DNA of 38,266 nt from Bradyrhizobium jicamae (lineage in GTDB: Bacteria; Pseudomonadota; Alphaproteobacteria; Rhizobiales; Xanthobacteraceae), in NCBI RefSeq assembly GCF_018130695.1, contig NZ_JAFCJX010000049.1:1-38266 (forward strand), read 5' to 3'. Under the pieces are notes generated by a model, which was not told the DNA's origin, did not search any database, and saw only the letters and a list, made by a program, of their open reading frames with translations. This document shows positions 1-7,804 of the stretch, one piece after another (the stretch's first letter is position 1; every line of letters begins with the position of its first letter). Made by a program: the position numbers and the translations under genes.

Positions 1-80
1 TGCGCATCGGGCTCGAAGCCTTCCAAGCCATCAAATTTGGCGCCACTCTGGGGCTCCGCGATGTGTGAATCGAACAGCCG

Positions 81-198
81 CTTGCGGGGAGAGGTCGGAT
101 TGCATCGAAGATGCAATCCGGGTGAGGGGGAGTCTCCGCGAACTCATCTGTCACCATTTTTGCGGAGCTGCCCCTCACCCCACCCCTCTCCCCGCAAG
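81..198. repeat. Inverted-repeat intergenic element (14-bp terminal arms)
   Basis: The ends at 81-94 (cttgcggggagagg) and 185-198 are perfect 14-bp reverse complements. Inside lies a perfect 10-bp hairpin, 97-106 with 110-119, around a 3-nt loop. The reading frames crossing it look non-coding. From memory, sequences of this kind recur in Bradyrhizobium and Rhodopseudomonas intergenic regions; that is recollection, not a search. Apart from this element I see nothing convincing in 1-257. Confidence 0.7.
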
Positions 199-257
199 AG
201 CGGGGCGAGGGAGCGCACTTCCGCCGCGGCTACTACCTCTGACTTATCGCGCCTTCG

Positions 258-515
258 CTACCGCCGCTTCACGATCTTCTTGAACTTCACGCTCTTCCCA
301 TCGGCCTGGCGCGTCGCGATGTAGCCGCCGTCGAGGCAGGCTTCGCGCTGCGGCATCTTGATGTCGGGGCTGCGCAGTGAGTCCCACCAGGAGGCGCGAT
401 GCGCGGCGCGTGGCAGCGCGGCATCGATGATCTCCTCGATCTCCTCGAAGGTCAGCACGAATTCGGGAAGCTGCTGCTTCTTGAGGTAATCCCGTAGTGC
501 TTCGTAGTCGTTCAC
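258..515 (-). CDS. DUF7662-like small protein
   Basis: Small soluble protein of about 85 residues and unknown function. It begins NDYEALRDYLKKQQ and continues with LTFEEIEEIIDAALPRAA and a WWDS segment. This matches my memory of the DUF7662 family, which usually starts right at the YxxLRDYL motif. I chose the GTG at 515 because a GAGGG Shine-Dalgarno lies 6 nt upstream and the family usually starts there. An in-frame GTG at 587 would add 24 residues. The C-terminus is Lys/Arg-rich (VKFKKIVKRR). It is divergent from the diguanylate cyclase gene. The family assignment comes from motif resemblance only. Confidence 0.7.
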   Translation of the reverse strand: MNDYEALRDYLKKQQLPEFVLTFEEIEEIIDAALPRAAHRASWWDSLRSPDIKMPQREACLDGGYIATRQADGKSVKFKKIVKRR

Positions 516-637
516 CTCAAGCCCTCGGCGCAATCCATTTCGTTTCCGCAACCACCGGTTAACCCATTCGACGATCGCTGTCGCCACTTAAGGCCGCAAC
601 AATGTTTCCGGTCCAGAACGGCAAGCTGGAGTACTTT

Positions 638-2131
638 ATGCCATTTCGTCGGGGAAACAGTGCGAGGCGACGCTGGCGGCTATCAGCAAAACTGCTGATC
701 GTCTCGTCCGTGGCGACCGTCATTGGCTTTTCCGCGATCTGCGCCAATGTGATGCTGGACATGCGCCGCGGCGAGGAAGAGCTGGCGCGCCAGACGCTGG
801 AGAATCTCGCCGCCGGTATCGACGCCGACATCAGCCGCAACATCGAGCTCTACGACCTGTCGCTGCGCGCGGTCGTCAGCAACATGGTGATGCCGGAGAT
901 CCAGCACGTCAGCCGCGAGCTCCGCCATCTGATCCTGTTCGACCATGCTGCCACCGCGCAGCATTTCGGCGCGATCCAGGTGTTCGACGCCAACGGCGAC
1001 CTGACCGTCGACGCGGCGAGTCTCGACCCGCGGCCAGAGAACCGCGGCGACGAGGACTATTTCACCGTCCACCGCGACAACCCCGGCGCCGGCCTCTACG
1101 TTAGCCGCCCGATGCTGCACCGGGGCGCCTACGCGATCGTGCTGAGCCGGCGGATCACCGGCGAGGACGGGCGCTTCCTCGGCATCGTCGCGGGCTCGAT
1201 CCGCTTCAGCTATTTCCACGAGCTGTTCGGCCGGCTCAACCTCGCGCCCGACGACACCATCACCGTGCTGCGCCGCGACCGCACCGTCATCATGCGCAAG
1301 CCGTTCGATCTCGACATCATCGGCAAGAACCTGTCGGAGCGGCCGCGCTGGAAGGCGGACAATCTGAAGGAAGGCAGCTCGTTCGCCGGCACCGGGCCGG
1401 TCGACGCGACGCCGCGGCTCTATGTGCGGCGCGCCGGAACCAGTCCGCTGTTCGTCGTCGTCGGCAAGCCGCTGGAGACCGTCTTCAACCTCTGGCGCAC
1501 CGAGGCGATCCGGATCGGCGCCATCATGGCGGCGCTGATCGTGTTCGTGCTCTCGACGGCGATTTTCCTGGCGCGCGAGATCGGCCGCCGCGCCACGGCC
1601 GAAGACAAGCTCGAGGAGTTGGCGACGACCGACGCGCTGACCGGCCTGAAGAACCGCCGCAAGTTCGATATCGAGATCGACGTCGAATGGCGCCGCGCCG
1701 CGCGGCAGGGCTCGCCGCTCGCGCTCTTGATGATCGATGCCGATCACTTCAAGGCCTTCAACGACACCTATGGCCACCAGGCCGGCGACCAGGTGCTGGT
1801 CGGCATTGCGATCTGCATCTCGGATTCGGTGCGGCGCGCCAGCGATTGCACCGCGCGGTTCGGCGGCGAGGAATTCGCGGTGCTGCTGCCGGGCAATGCC
1901 GCGATGGACGCGCTGCAGGTCGCCGAAACGATCCGCGGCAAGGTGCTGCAGTGGTGCGAGGGGGAGACGACCACCACGGTGAGCATCGGCGTTGCCAGCA
2001 TGACGCCGGGGGCGGGCCAGGATTGGGGCGATCTCATCGAGGCCGCGGACCGCGCCCTCTACGCCGCCAAGGCCAACGGCCGCAACCAGTCCGTGGTCGC
2101 CAGCCTGCCGCAGATTGCGCTGGTGGCGTGA
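638..2131 (+). CDS. Membrane-anchored diguanylate cyclase (PDC/Cache sensor + GGDEF)
   Basis: Makes cyclic di-GMP from two GTP at the inner membrane. Visible layout: a short Arg-rich cytoplasmic N-terminus, a first membrane helix (LLIVSSVATVIGFSAI), a periplasmic region of roughly 250 residues that looks like a double-Cache/PDC sensor, a second helix (IGAIMAALIVFVLSTAIFLA), and a C-terminal GGDEF domain beginning near TTDALTGLKNRR. The active site is intact as GGEEF. An RxxD inhibitory site (RASD) sits exactly five residues before it, so product feedback is likely. No EAL domain is present. The ATG at 638 is preferred because GGAG lies 7 nt upstream; an in-frame ATG at 602 with AAGG is possible and adds 12 residues. 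The ligand is unknown. Its last ~50 codons are duplicated in degraded form at 2488-2637. Confidence 0.92.
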   Translation: MPFRRGNSARRRWRLSAKLLIVSSVATVIGFSAICANVMLDMRRGEEELARQTLENLAAGIDADISRNIELYDLSLRAVVSNMVMPEIQHVSRELRHLILFDHAATAQHFGAIQVFDANGDLTVDAASLDPRPENRGDEDYFTVHRDNPGAGLYVSRPMLHRGAYAIVLSRRITGEDGRFLGIVAGSIRFSYFHELFGRLNLAPDDTITVLRRDRTVIMRKPFDLDIIGKNLSERPRWKADNLKEGSSFAGTGPVDATPRLYVRRAGTSPLFVVVGKPLETVFNLWRTEAIRIGAIMAALIVFVLSTAIFLAREIGRRATAEDKLEELATTDALTGLKNRRKFDIEIDVEWRRAARQGSPLALLMIDADHFKAFNDTYGHQAGDQVLVGIAICISDSVRRASDCTARFGGEEFAVLLPGNAAMDALQVAETIRGKVLQWCEGETTTTVSIGVASMTPGAGQDWGDLIEAADRALYAAKANGRNQSVVASLPQIALVA

Positions 2132-2260
2132 CGCCCGGTCCATTGTGACCCCGCACCTGTCGACGGGAGCTAACCCGCATGGGTTATAGCCGCAGGGGAT
2201 GCCTAGCCTTAGGCTAAGGTCTTGGGGGCGCTCGTTCATCAACGGCAGCGAGGTATCGCA

Positions 2261-2464
2261 ATGCCTTTGCTGGAATGGCCGCACTGGCTGATGGTTGCCG
2301 GCGCCTTTCTGGTTGTCTTTGGGCTCACTGGTCTGGCCTTCAATCGGCGCAGCAAGGCCGAAATCGAACCCGAAGCCGAGCCGGAAGTGCTTCCCGGTGA
2401 CCTCGGTGCCTGGAAGGCCGAGCAGGCCCGATCTGCGTCCGATCACGACAGACACGCGGCCTGA
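2261..2464 (+). CDS. Small single-pass membrane protein, unknown
   Basis: A 67-residue protein with one hydrophobic helix near the N-terminus (WLMVAGAFLVVFGLTGLAF). A basic stop-transfer NRRSK and an acidic tail containing EIEPEAEPEVLPGD follow. I do not recognise a family. The ATG at 2261 is chosen because the helix follows it directly and a purine-rich GCGAGG lies upstream; the frame also opens at 2222. It sits between the diguanylate cyclase and the remnant of a second GGDEF gene. Two small hairpins (2171-2186 and 2204-2216) lie in the gap before it and may mark the end of the cyclase transcript. Confidence 0.6.
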   Translation: MPLLEWPHWLMVAGAFLVVFGLTGLAFNRRSKAEIEPEAEPEVLPGDLGAWKAEQARSASDHDRHAA

Positions 2465-2487
2465 CGCGACGCGATGCAGCCTACAGC

Positions 2488-2637
2488 TGCATTGGTGCCG
2501 CCGGCATGACGCCGGCGGCGGGCCGGGATTGGAGCGACCTCGTCGAAGCCGCCGACCGCGCCCTTTACGCCACCGAGGCCAACGGCCGCAACCAGGCCGT
2601 GGTGGCCAGCCTGCTGAAAATCGCGCTGGTGGCTTAA
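2488..2637 (+). pseudogene. Decayed 3' end of a second GGDEF gene
   Basis: The plus frame reads CIGAAGMTPAAGRDWSDL and then EAADRALYATEANGRNQ, ending in IALVA and a TAA stop at 2635-2637. The last 50 codons of the upstream diguanylate cyclase read SIGVASMTPGAGQDWGDL, EAADRALYAAKANGRNQ and also IALVA. The two segments are collinear to the stop codon and differ by scattered substitutions. The copy has no start, no GGEEF and no domain core, so it is a remnant of a tandem paralogue. Its stop overlaps the convergent antitoxin stop by 4 bp. Confidence 0.85.
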
Positions 2638-2936
2638 GCGGATTTCGCCAACGCCCGCTTTACGGCTTCCGGTTCTCGTTCGACCACCCTGAGCAGGATA
2701 CGGGCGCTACGTTCTGGCTGGCGACGGCCCTGCTCCCAATCGCGCACGGCAGACAATGCAAATCCATAGGTCTGTGCGAAGCTTTCCTGCGAAAGACCAA
2801 GGCGCGTCCGAATCTTTTTCACATTCACCTTCGGAGGAACATGGATTCCGTAGGCCCGCTTATTCGCGGATCCATCGAGATAGGCCTTGGCTTCGTCGAG
2901 CCCGGCCTTGATCTTGTCAAAAGCCGTCTTTGTCAT
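2634..2936 (-). CDS. HigA-type antitoxin (XRE helix-turn-helix)
   Basis: A 100-residue antitoxin and autorepressor for the adjacent RelE-fold toxin. An N-terminal segment of about 35 residues (AFDKIKAGLDEAKAYLDG) is of the kind that wraps the toxin in HigA2/NadS-like proteins. A Cro/C1-type HTH follows (IRTRLGLSQESFAQTYGF, then SAVRDWEQGRRQPE). The ATG overlaps the toxin TGA as ATGA, with a GGAGG Shine-Dalgarno inside the toxin 3' end, so translation is coupled. Toxin-first order is typical of higBA modules. The gene ends on the remnant GGDEF stop codon. It probably binds the palindrome at 3275-3307; that is inference. Confidence 0.88.
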   Translation of the reverse strand: MTKTAFDKIKAGLDEAKAYLDGSANKRAYGIHVPPKVNVKKIRTRLGLSQESFAQTYGFALSAVRDWEQGRRQPERSARILLRVVEREPEAVKRALAKSA

Positions 2937-3271
2937 AGTTGCCTCCGATAGCCTTCAATCATCGCAGTGACCAGTTTCGCCAATGCGTTTCGCTCCGCGG
3001 TCGACAGGTTGGCCTTCTCGTTCTTGGCAAACGCCGCCAGGATAAATACCGGCAAGTCCGTTCCGCTGAACAGATAGATGATGCGGGCACCGCCACTTTT
3101 GCCACGACCACCAAAGCCGAACCGCACCTTGCGGATGCCGCCGCTGCCAGGAATCACAACGCCGCACATGGGATCAGCAGCCAATCGGTCTACGATCGCC
3201 TTACGCTCGTCAGTCGAAAACAGACGCTCAGCGTCAGCCAAGTAGATGGGCGTTTCGACGACTGTCTGCAT
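2933..3271 (-). CDS. HigB/RelE-family toxin
   Basis: A 112-residue RelE/ParE-superfamily protein resembling HigB2-type ribosome-dependent mRNA interferases. Diagnostic stretches are the start MQTVVETPIYLADAERL, the core GSGGIRKVRFGFGGRGKSGG, the strand ARIIYLF and FAKNEKANLSTAERNAL near the end. The length fits the family. The ATG lies only 3 nt below a 33-bp palindrome that contains the apparent promoter, and no Shine-Dalgarno fits, so the transcript may be leaderless. It is first gene of the pair and is followed at once by its antitoxin. Activity has not been shown here and is inferred from the family. Confidence 0.88.
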   Translation of the reverse strand: MQTVVETPIYLADAERLFSTDERKAIVDRLAADPMCGVVIPGSGGIRKVRFGFGGRGKSGGARIIYLFSGTDLPVFILAAFAKNEKANLSTAERNALAKLVTAMIEGYRRQL

Positions 3272-3274
3272 CGG

Positions 3275-3308
3275 TGATCATACTACGGCATTGCCGTAGT
3301 ATGATCAA
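3275..3308 (-). promoter_or_regulatory. Palindromic promoter/operator of the toxin-antitoxin pair
   Basis: A perfect inverted repeat has 16-bp arms at 3275-3290 and 3292-3307 around a single T. On the minus strand it carries TTGATC (3308-3303), a 17-bp spacer and TAGTAT (3285-3280), a good sigma-70 arrangement. The start site would fall about at the toxin ATG (3271). A repressor bound to the palindrome would cover both boxes. In galU read-through RNA the same sequence forms a long hairpin and may attenuate it. Confidence 0.8.
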
Positions 3309-3322
3309 GACCGGCGATGCCG

Positions 3323-4198
3323 TTACTTCCCCAGATACGCCTTCATCTCCGCGATCAAGCCATCGCGCAGTTCCGGCCGCTTCAAACCGAAGGCGATGTT
3401 GGCGCGGAGGAAGCCGGGCTTGGAGCCGCAATCGTGCCGCTCGCCCTCGAACTCGACGCCGTAGAATTTCTGCGCTTTCGCGAGTCCGATCATCGCGTCG
3501 GTGAGCTGGATCTCGCCGCCGGCGCCGCGCTCCTGGGTTTCCAGGATCTTGAAGATCTCCGGCTGCAGGATGTAGCGGCCGGTGATCGAGAGGTTGGAGG
3601 GCGCAGTGCCCTTCGGCGGCTTCTCGACCATGCCGTCGACCTCGAAGATCTTGCCGTCGCGCTTGCCGACGCCGCAGATGCCGTATTGATGGGTGAGATG
3701 GTCGGGCACCGCCTCGACCGCGATCAGATTGGATTTCTCGCCGAGCCTGGCGGCCGCCTCGATCATCTGCTTCAGGCAGCCCGGCGTGTTCAGCACCAGT
3801 TCGTCCGGCAGCACCACCGCGAACGGCTCGTTGCCGACGATGTCGCGCGCGCACCAGACCGCGTGGCCGAGGCCGAGCGGCGCCTGCTGGCGGGTAAAGC
3901 TCATCGCACCGGCTTCGGGCTGGCTCGCCGCGAGGATGTCCTGCTCGGTCTTCTTGCCGCGTGCGGCGAGCGTGGTGTCGAGCTCGAACATGCGGTCGAA
4001 ATGGTCCTCGATGACCCCCTTGTTGCGGCCCGTGACGAACACGAAATGCTCGATGCCGGCCTCCCGGGCCTCGTCGACCACGTACTGGATCAGCGGCTTG
4101 TCGACGATGGTCAGCATCTCCTTCGGCATCGCCTTGGTGGCGGGCAGCACGCGGGTGCCGAGACCGGCGACGGGGAAAACGGCTTTACGGATCTTCAT
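3323..4198 (-). CDS. galU: UTP-glucose-1-phosphate uridylyltransferase
   Basis: Cytoplasmic enzyme making UDP-glucose from UTP and glucose-1-phosphate, a precursor for exopolysaccharide, LPS and osmoregulated glucans. At 291 residues it has normal GalU length. The nucleotidyltransferase signature is at the N-terminus (VFPVAGLGTRVLPATKAMPK, with TKAMPKEML for phosphate and UTP binding). Later stretches FAVVLPDELVLN, GICGVGKRDGKIFEVDGMVE and CGSKPGFLRANI are typical of bacterial GalU. ATG at 4198. It is divergent from the transglycosylase gene and lies upstream of the toxin-antitoxin pair on the same strand, separated only by the 33-bp palindrome region. Confidence 0.95.
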   Translation of the reverse strand: MKIRKAVFPVAGLGTRVLPATKAMPKEMLTIVDKPLIQYVVDEAREAGIEHFVFVTGRNKGVIEDHFDRMFELDTTLAARGKKTEQDILAASQPEAGAMSFTRQQAPLGLGHAVWCARDIVGNEPFAVVLPDELVLNTPGCLKQMIEAAARLGEKSNLIAVEAVPDHLTHQYGICGVGKRDGKIFEVDGMVEKPPKGTAPSNLSITGRYILQPEIFKILETQERGAGGEIQLTDAMIGLAKAQKFYGVEFEGERHDCGSKPGFLRANIAFGLKRPELRDGLIAEMKAYLGK

Positions 4199-4415
4199 GG
4201 GATGATCGGGGGCCTTGCAATGATGGGACGAGTGCGAATGGATCGCACCTTGGTAGCCGTTTTGCAGCCGGTAACAAAGGCGGATGTGTGATGACGGTTA
4301 TTTCGGCCGGATCCGACACCGAATTGCCGCGCGCATCAAAATCTCGCCTTTGTTAAGCTATTGGAAGCCGTGCCGGGGCCTTCTGAAACGGCACGTTTTA
4401 AGGGCAACGAACGAC

Positions 4416-5819
4416 ATGCGGTCGACGGGAACAGCGAGAATCACTCGAAGCGGCGCGATCGCGGTCGCGCTGGCGCTGCTGGTATCGACCGATGCCTTCC
4501 TATCGACAGATGCCTTGGCCCAGTCGCAGAACAACGGCCTGTCGAACTTCTTCGGCAATATCTTCTCGGGCCCGAAGGCGGCATCGCCGACACAGCCGCA
4601 AGCCACCAGCCCGGACGGCGCCCCGCCGCCCTGGAGCGGCGAGGACGGCGCTTCCGGCCACCCCTTGATGACCGCGGATGCGATCCGCCAGGCGGCCGCG
4701 AACTTCCCGAACTGCATCGCCGGCATGTGGCCCGACGCGGCACGGCGCAACATCAGCCAGCAGAATTACGAGCGGTTCACCGCGGGGCTGGAGCCCGATC
4801 TGCGCATTATGGACCTGATGGATTCGCAGCCCGAATTCACCAAGGCGATCTGGGACTATCTCGACATCCTCGTGAACGACAACCGCCTGGCCAAGGGCCG
4901 CGAGATCCTCGCCAAATACAAGGCGCAGTTCGACGCGACCGAGAAAGCCTATGGCGTCGACCGCTACATCATTGCTTCCATCTGGGGCATCGAGTCCAAC
5001 TACTCGACGCAGATGGGTGACCGCAGCGTGGTGCAGTCGACCGCGACGCTGGCCTGCATCGGCCGCCGCCAGGCCTATTTCAAGGACGAATTCCTCTCCG
5101 CGCTGGAAATCCTCAACCGCGGCGATCTCAGGCCCGAGCAGATGCGCGGCTCCTGGGCCGGCGCGTTCGGCCCGACGCAGTTCATGCCGACCGCCTTCAA
5201 GCGCTTTGCCGTCGACGGCGACGGCGACGGCCGCCGCGACGTCGTCGACAACCCGACCGATCTGATCGCCTCGACCGCCAACAATCTGAAGAAGGACGGC
5301 TGGCAGACCGGCGCGAGCTGGGGCTACGAGGTCGTGGTGCCGCAGGGCTTCAACTACATGCTGGCCGACCGCGCCAAGGCGATGACGACAGCGCAATGGG
5401 AGCATCAGGGGCTGAAGCGCGCCAATGGCCAGCCGTTCCCGCATTCCGCCGAGAAGGCCTATCTGCTGGCGCCGGCCGGAGCCTCCGGGCCGGGCTTCCT
5501 GATGCTGCAGAATTTCCGCGTCATCATGAAATACAATCCGGCCGAGGCCTATGCGATGGCGATCGGCCATTTCGCCGACCGCCTGCGCGGCGGACCGCCC
5601 TTCGTGCAGCCCTGGCCGCGCCAGGAGCGGGTGCTGTCACGCGCCGAACGGCTGGAACTGCAGCAGTTGCTGGTCCAGCGCGGCTTCTACCGCGGCACCC
5701 CGGACGGCCAGCTCGGCGGCCAGACCAGGGAGGCGCTGCGCGGCTTCCAGGCCTCGATTGGGGCGCCTGCCGACGGATTTGCCTCCGCCGAGGTGCTGGA
5801 CCGGCTGCGCGGGCGCTGA
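4416..5819 (+). CDS. Secreted lytic murein transglycosylase (MltB/SLT_2 family) with peptidoglycan-binding domain
   Basis: Periplasmic glycan-strand-cleaving enzyme of 467 residues. A signal peptide ends near DALAQS (about residue 35) and is followed by a Phe-rich SNFFGNIF and a Pro/Ala linker. The SLT_2 catalytic domain spans roughly residues 70-365, with catalytic Glu193 in IWGIESNYST and the family segments GSWAGAFGPTQFMPTAF and DGDGRRDVVDNPTD. A C-terminal PG_binding_1 domain (RLELQQLLVQRGFYRGTPDG) follows. There is no lipobox, so it is probably soluble rather than a lipoprotein as in E. coli MltB. Start chosen at ATG 4416, directly before the signal peptide with TAAGGG upstream; the open frame extends back to 4284. 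It may act in growth or recycling of the wall with other envelope genes in the window. Confidence 0.92.
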   Translation: MRSTGTARITRSGAIAVALALLVSTDAFLSTDALAQSQNNGLSNFFGNIFSGPKAASPTQPQATSPDGAPPPWSGEDGASGHPLMTADAIRQAAANFPNCIAGMWPDAARRNISQQNYERFTAGLEPDLRIMDLMDSQPEFTKAIWDYLDILVNDNRLAKGREILAKYKAQFDATEKAYGVDRYIIASIWGIESNYSTQMGDRSVVQSTATLACIGRRQAYFKDEFLSALEILNRGDLRPEQMRGSWAGAFGPTQFMPTAFKRFAVDGDGDGRRDVVDNPTDLIASTANNLKKDGWQTGASWGYEVVVPQGFNYMLADRAKAMTTAQWEHQGLKRANGQPFPHSAEKAYLLAPAGASGPGFLMLQNFRVIMKYNPAEAYAMAIGHFADRLRGGPPFVQPWPRQERVLSRAERLELQQLLVQRGFYRGTPDGQLGGQTREALRGFQASIGAPADGFASAEVLDRLRGR

Positions 5820-5978
5820 AACCGCCCTTCCCGCGGCCAAAAGTAACCGTGAAATCCGATATTTGGCCGGCGCCTTGACCGGGGGCCGACCGGGGTCATT
5901 TATGGTGGAAAACCTGCCCGCTTGCGGCCCGATTCCGCTAGTATGGGGGGACCATCCAGACCATCGCGACCGAGCCTG

Positions 5979-7703
5979 ATGCAAAAGCCAAAGTCCTTCC
6001 TGCGCGTGTTTACCGAAGCCGGCCCGCTGGTCGCGCTGACGGTCGCGGTTGGGCTGCTGGTCGGCATCGCCGGCTCCGCCTCGGCGCAGGGCTTCTTCAA
6101 CAATTTCGGCTTCGGTTCGCCGTCGCCGCGCCCGGCGCCACAACGTGGTGGTGGCGGGGGCGGCTGGTTCGGCGGCGATTTCTTCCAGCCCTTCCAGCAG
6201 CAACCGCAACAGCAACAGCAGGCGCCGCGGCAGGATTTCTCCCGCGCGCCGCCGCCGGCCAAGCACGACACCGTGCCCGAGCGCAACGTGCTGGTGCTCG
6301 GCGACGCCATGGCCGACTGGCTCGCCTACGGCCTCGAAGACGCCTATTCGGAGCAGCCCGACATGGGCGTGATCCGCAAGCACAAGACCGTGTCCGGCCT
6401 GATCAAGTACCAGCCGAAGGGTGAGCCGGCCGATTGGGCCGCCGCGGCCAAGGGCATCCTCGCCACCGAGAAGCCGGATGCGATCGTCGTCATGCTCGGC
6501 CTCAACGACCGCGTCGCGCTGCGCGAGCCGGCCGCGGAGAAGAAGACCGACAAGAAGGACGACAAGAAGGACGCGCGCGCCAAGAACGATTCTAAGCCCG
6601 GCGACGCAAAGACTGATGGCGCCAGGAGCGACGACAAGCCTGCCGACGCCGACCTGCCGCAGGACGACGCCGCCGATAACGACACGCCGGCGGCCGCGCC
6701 CGAGAAGACCGCGCGCTCGCCGAACGGCGTCTACGAATTCCGCGACGACCGCTGGGTCGAGCTCTACAGCAAGAAGATCGACGAGATGATCGGCGTGCTG
6801 AAGAGCAAGGGCGTGCCGGTGCTGTGGGTCGGCCTGCCCGCGATCTATGGACCGAAGGGGACGGCAGACGCGCTGTTCCTGGATGCACTGTATCGCGACG
6901 CCGCGCGCAAGGCCGGCATCACCTATGTCGACGTCTGGGACGGCTTTGTCGACGAGGCCGGCCGTTTCGTGCTCAAGGGCCCGGACTTCGAAGGTCAGCC
7001 CCGCGTGCTGCGCTCGAAGGACGGCGTGTATTTCACCAAATACGGCGCCCGCAAGCTCGCGCACTATGTCGAGCGCGAGGTGACGCGCCTGCTCGCCGGG
7101 CGCTCCGGTCCGATCGCCCTGCCGAGCGAGCCGGCAACACCCGACGTCGCCGTCGAGCCCGGCAAGCCGGCGCCGCGCCCGCTCGCAGGCCCGATCCTGC
7201 CGCTCGTCGCCTCCTCGGTCGGCACCGATCAACTGCTCGGCGGCCCCGGCACGCGGCCGGCCGCAGTCGATCCGCTCGCCGCGCGCACGATGGTCAAGGG
7301 TGAAGCGCTGGCGCCGCCCGCCGGACGCGCCGATGATTATGCTTGGCCGCGCCGCGAGATCGGCCGCGAGCAGGCCAAGGGCGATGGACCCATTGCCGCG
7401 ACCACGCCGCCAGCCGCGCCAGCAGCGCCGCCTGCTCCGCCCGCACCGGGCGCGACGACGTCGATCCTGCCTGACGGCACGATCGTGACGACCCCGCCGA
7501 AGCCTGCACAGAAGAAGCTGTTCCGTCCGGCACAGACCCAGCCGCAGCCGAGTTCGCCGTCGTTCGGCAATTTCTTCGGCTTCGGCAACCAGCAGCCGCA
7601 ACGTCCGCAGCTGGCACCGCCGCGTGCGCCCGCACCGGCCGCCCCGCGGCCGCCTGCCAATGTCGGCCGCTCGGCCTCGGCGCCGCAGGGTACTGTTCAA
7701 TAG
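5979..7703 (+). CDS. Secreted DUF459 / SGNH-fold protein, probably non-catalytic
   Basis: A 574-residue exported protein. After the signal peptide (cut near SASAQG) come a Gly/Gln-rich low-complexity stretch, an SGNH-like domain (about residues 100-375) and a long Pro/Ala-rich tail ending with FGNFFGFGNQQPQRP. SGNH block I reads VLGDAMAD, with Ala110 where the Ser nucleophile normally sits; block III is intact as GLND (Asn176); block V reads DGVYFT, with Tyr351 in place of the catalytic His. A charged Lys/Asp-rich insert (KKTDKKDDKKD) interrupts the domain. DUF459 is known from rhizobia but its function is not established. The ATG at 5979 is next to the signal peptide; the frame opens at 5922. 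It follows the transglycosylase in the same direction after a 159-bp gap. A role in the envelope or in glycans is inference. Confidence 0.85.
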   Translation: MQKPKSFLRVFTEAGPLVALTVAVGLLVGIAGSASAQGFFNNFGFGSPSPRPAPQRGGGGGGWFGGDFFQPFQQQPQQQQQAPRQDFSRAPPPAKHDTVPERNVLVLGDAMADWLAYGLEDAYSEQPDMGVIRKHKTVSGLIKYQPKGEPADWAAAAKGILATEKPDAIVVMLGLNDRVALREPAAEKKTDKKDDKKDARAKNDSKPGDAKTDGARSDDKPADADLPQDDAADNDTPAAAPEKTARSPNGVYEFRDDRWVELYSKKIDEMIGVLKSKGVPVLWVGLPAIYGPKGTADALFLDALYRDAARKAGITYVDVWDGFVDEAGRFVLKGPDFEGQPRVLRSKDGVYFTKYGARKLAHYVEREVTRLLAGRSGPIALPSEPATPDVAVEPGKPAPRPLAGPILPLVASSVGTDQLLGGPGTRPAAVDPLAARTMVKGEALAPPAGRADDYAWPRREIGREQAKGDGPIAATTPPAAPAAPPAPPAPGATTSILPDGTIVTTPPKPAQKKLFRPAQTQPQPSSPSFGNFFGFGNQQPQRPQLAPPRAPAPAAPRPPANVGRSASAPQGTVQ

Positions 7704-7715
7704 GATACACAAATA

Positions 7716-7800
7716 GTAGGGCGGATTAGGCGCAGCCGTAATCCGCCGCTTGTCGCCGCACGGAAAGATGGCGGGTTACGCTATCGCTAACCCGCCCTAC
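7716..7800. repeat. Inverted-repeat intergenic element (9-bp arms)
   Basis: The element is bounded by gtagggcgg (7716-7724) and its reverse complement (7792-7800). Internally it has related half-repeats, aatccgcc and ggcgggttacgc. It fills the gap between two convergent genes (stops at 7703 and 7805), so it may serve as a two-way terminator. It looks like a dispersed repeat family of Bradyrhizobium; that is recollection. Confidence 0.65.
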
Positions 7801-7804
7801 GCTA

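Noticed and set aside
3..68. Possible C-terminal end of an upstream plus-strand gene (RIGLEAFQAIKFGATLGLRDV, stop at 66-68)
   Set aside because: Only 21 residues and no family recognised. The opposite strand is also open here (LFDSHIAEPQSGAKFDGLEG), so the coding strand cannot be decided.
683..2455. Long minus-strand frame (590 codons) opposite the diguanylate cyclase
   Set aside because: It is rich in Arg, Ala, Asp and His with no domain, and mirrors a clear GGDEF gene. It is a typical GC-rich shadow.
5875..5905. Sigma-70 promoter before the DUF459 gene (TTGACC and a TATGGT-like box)
   Set aside because: The spacing is about 20 bp and the -10 box is poor.
5637..7712. Long minus-strand frame (691 codons) opposite the DUF459 gene
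   Set aside because: Low-complexity Arg/Leu/Gly text, no start signal, and the plus strand has a clear signal peptide protein.
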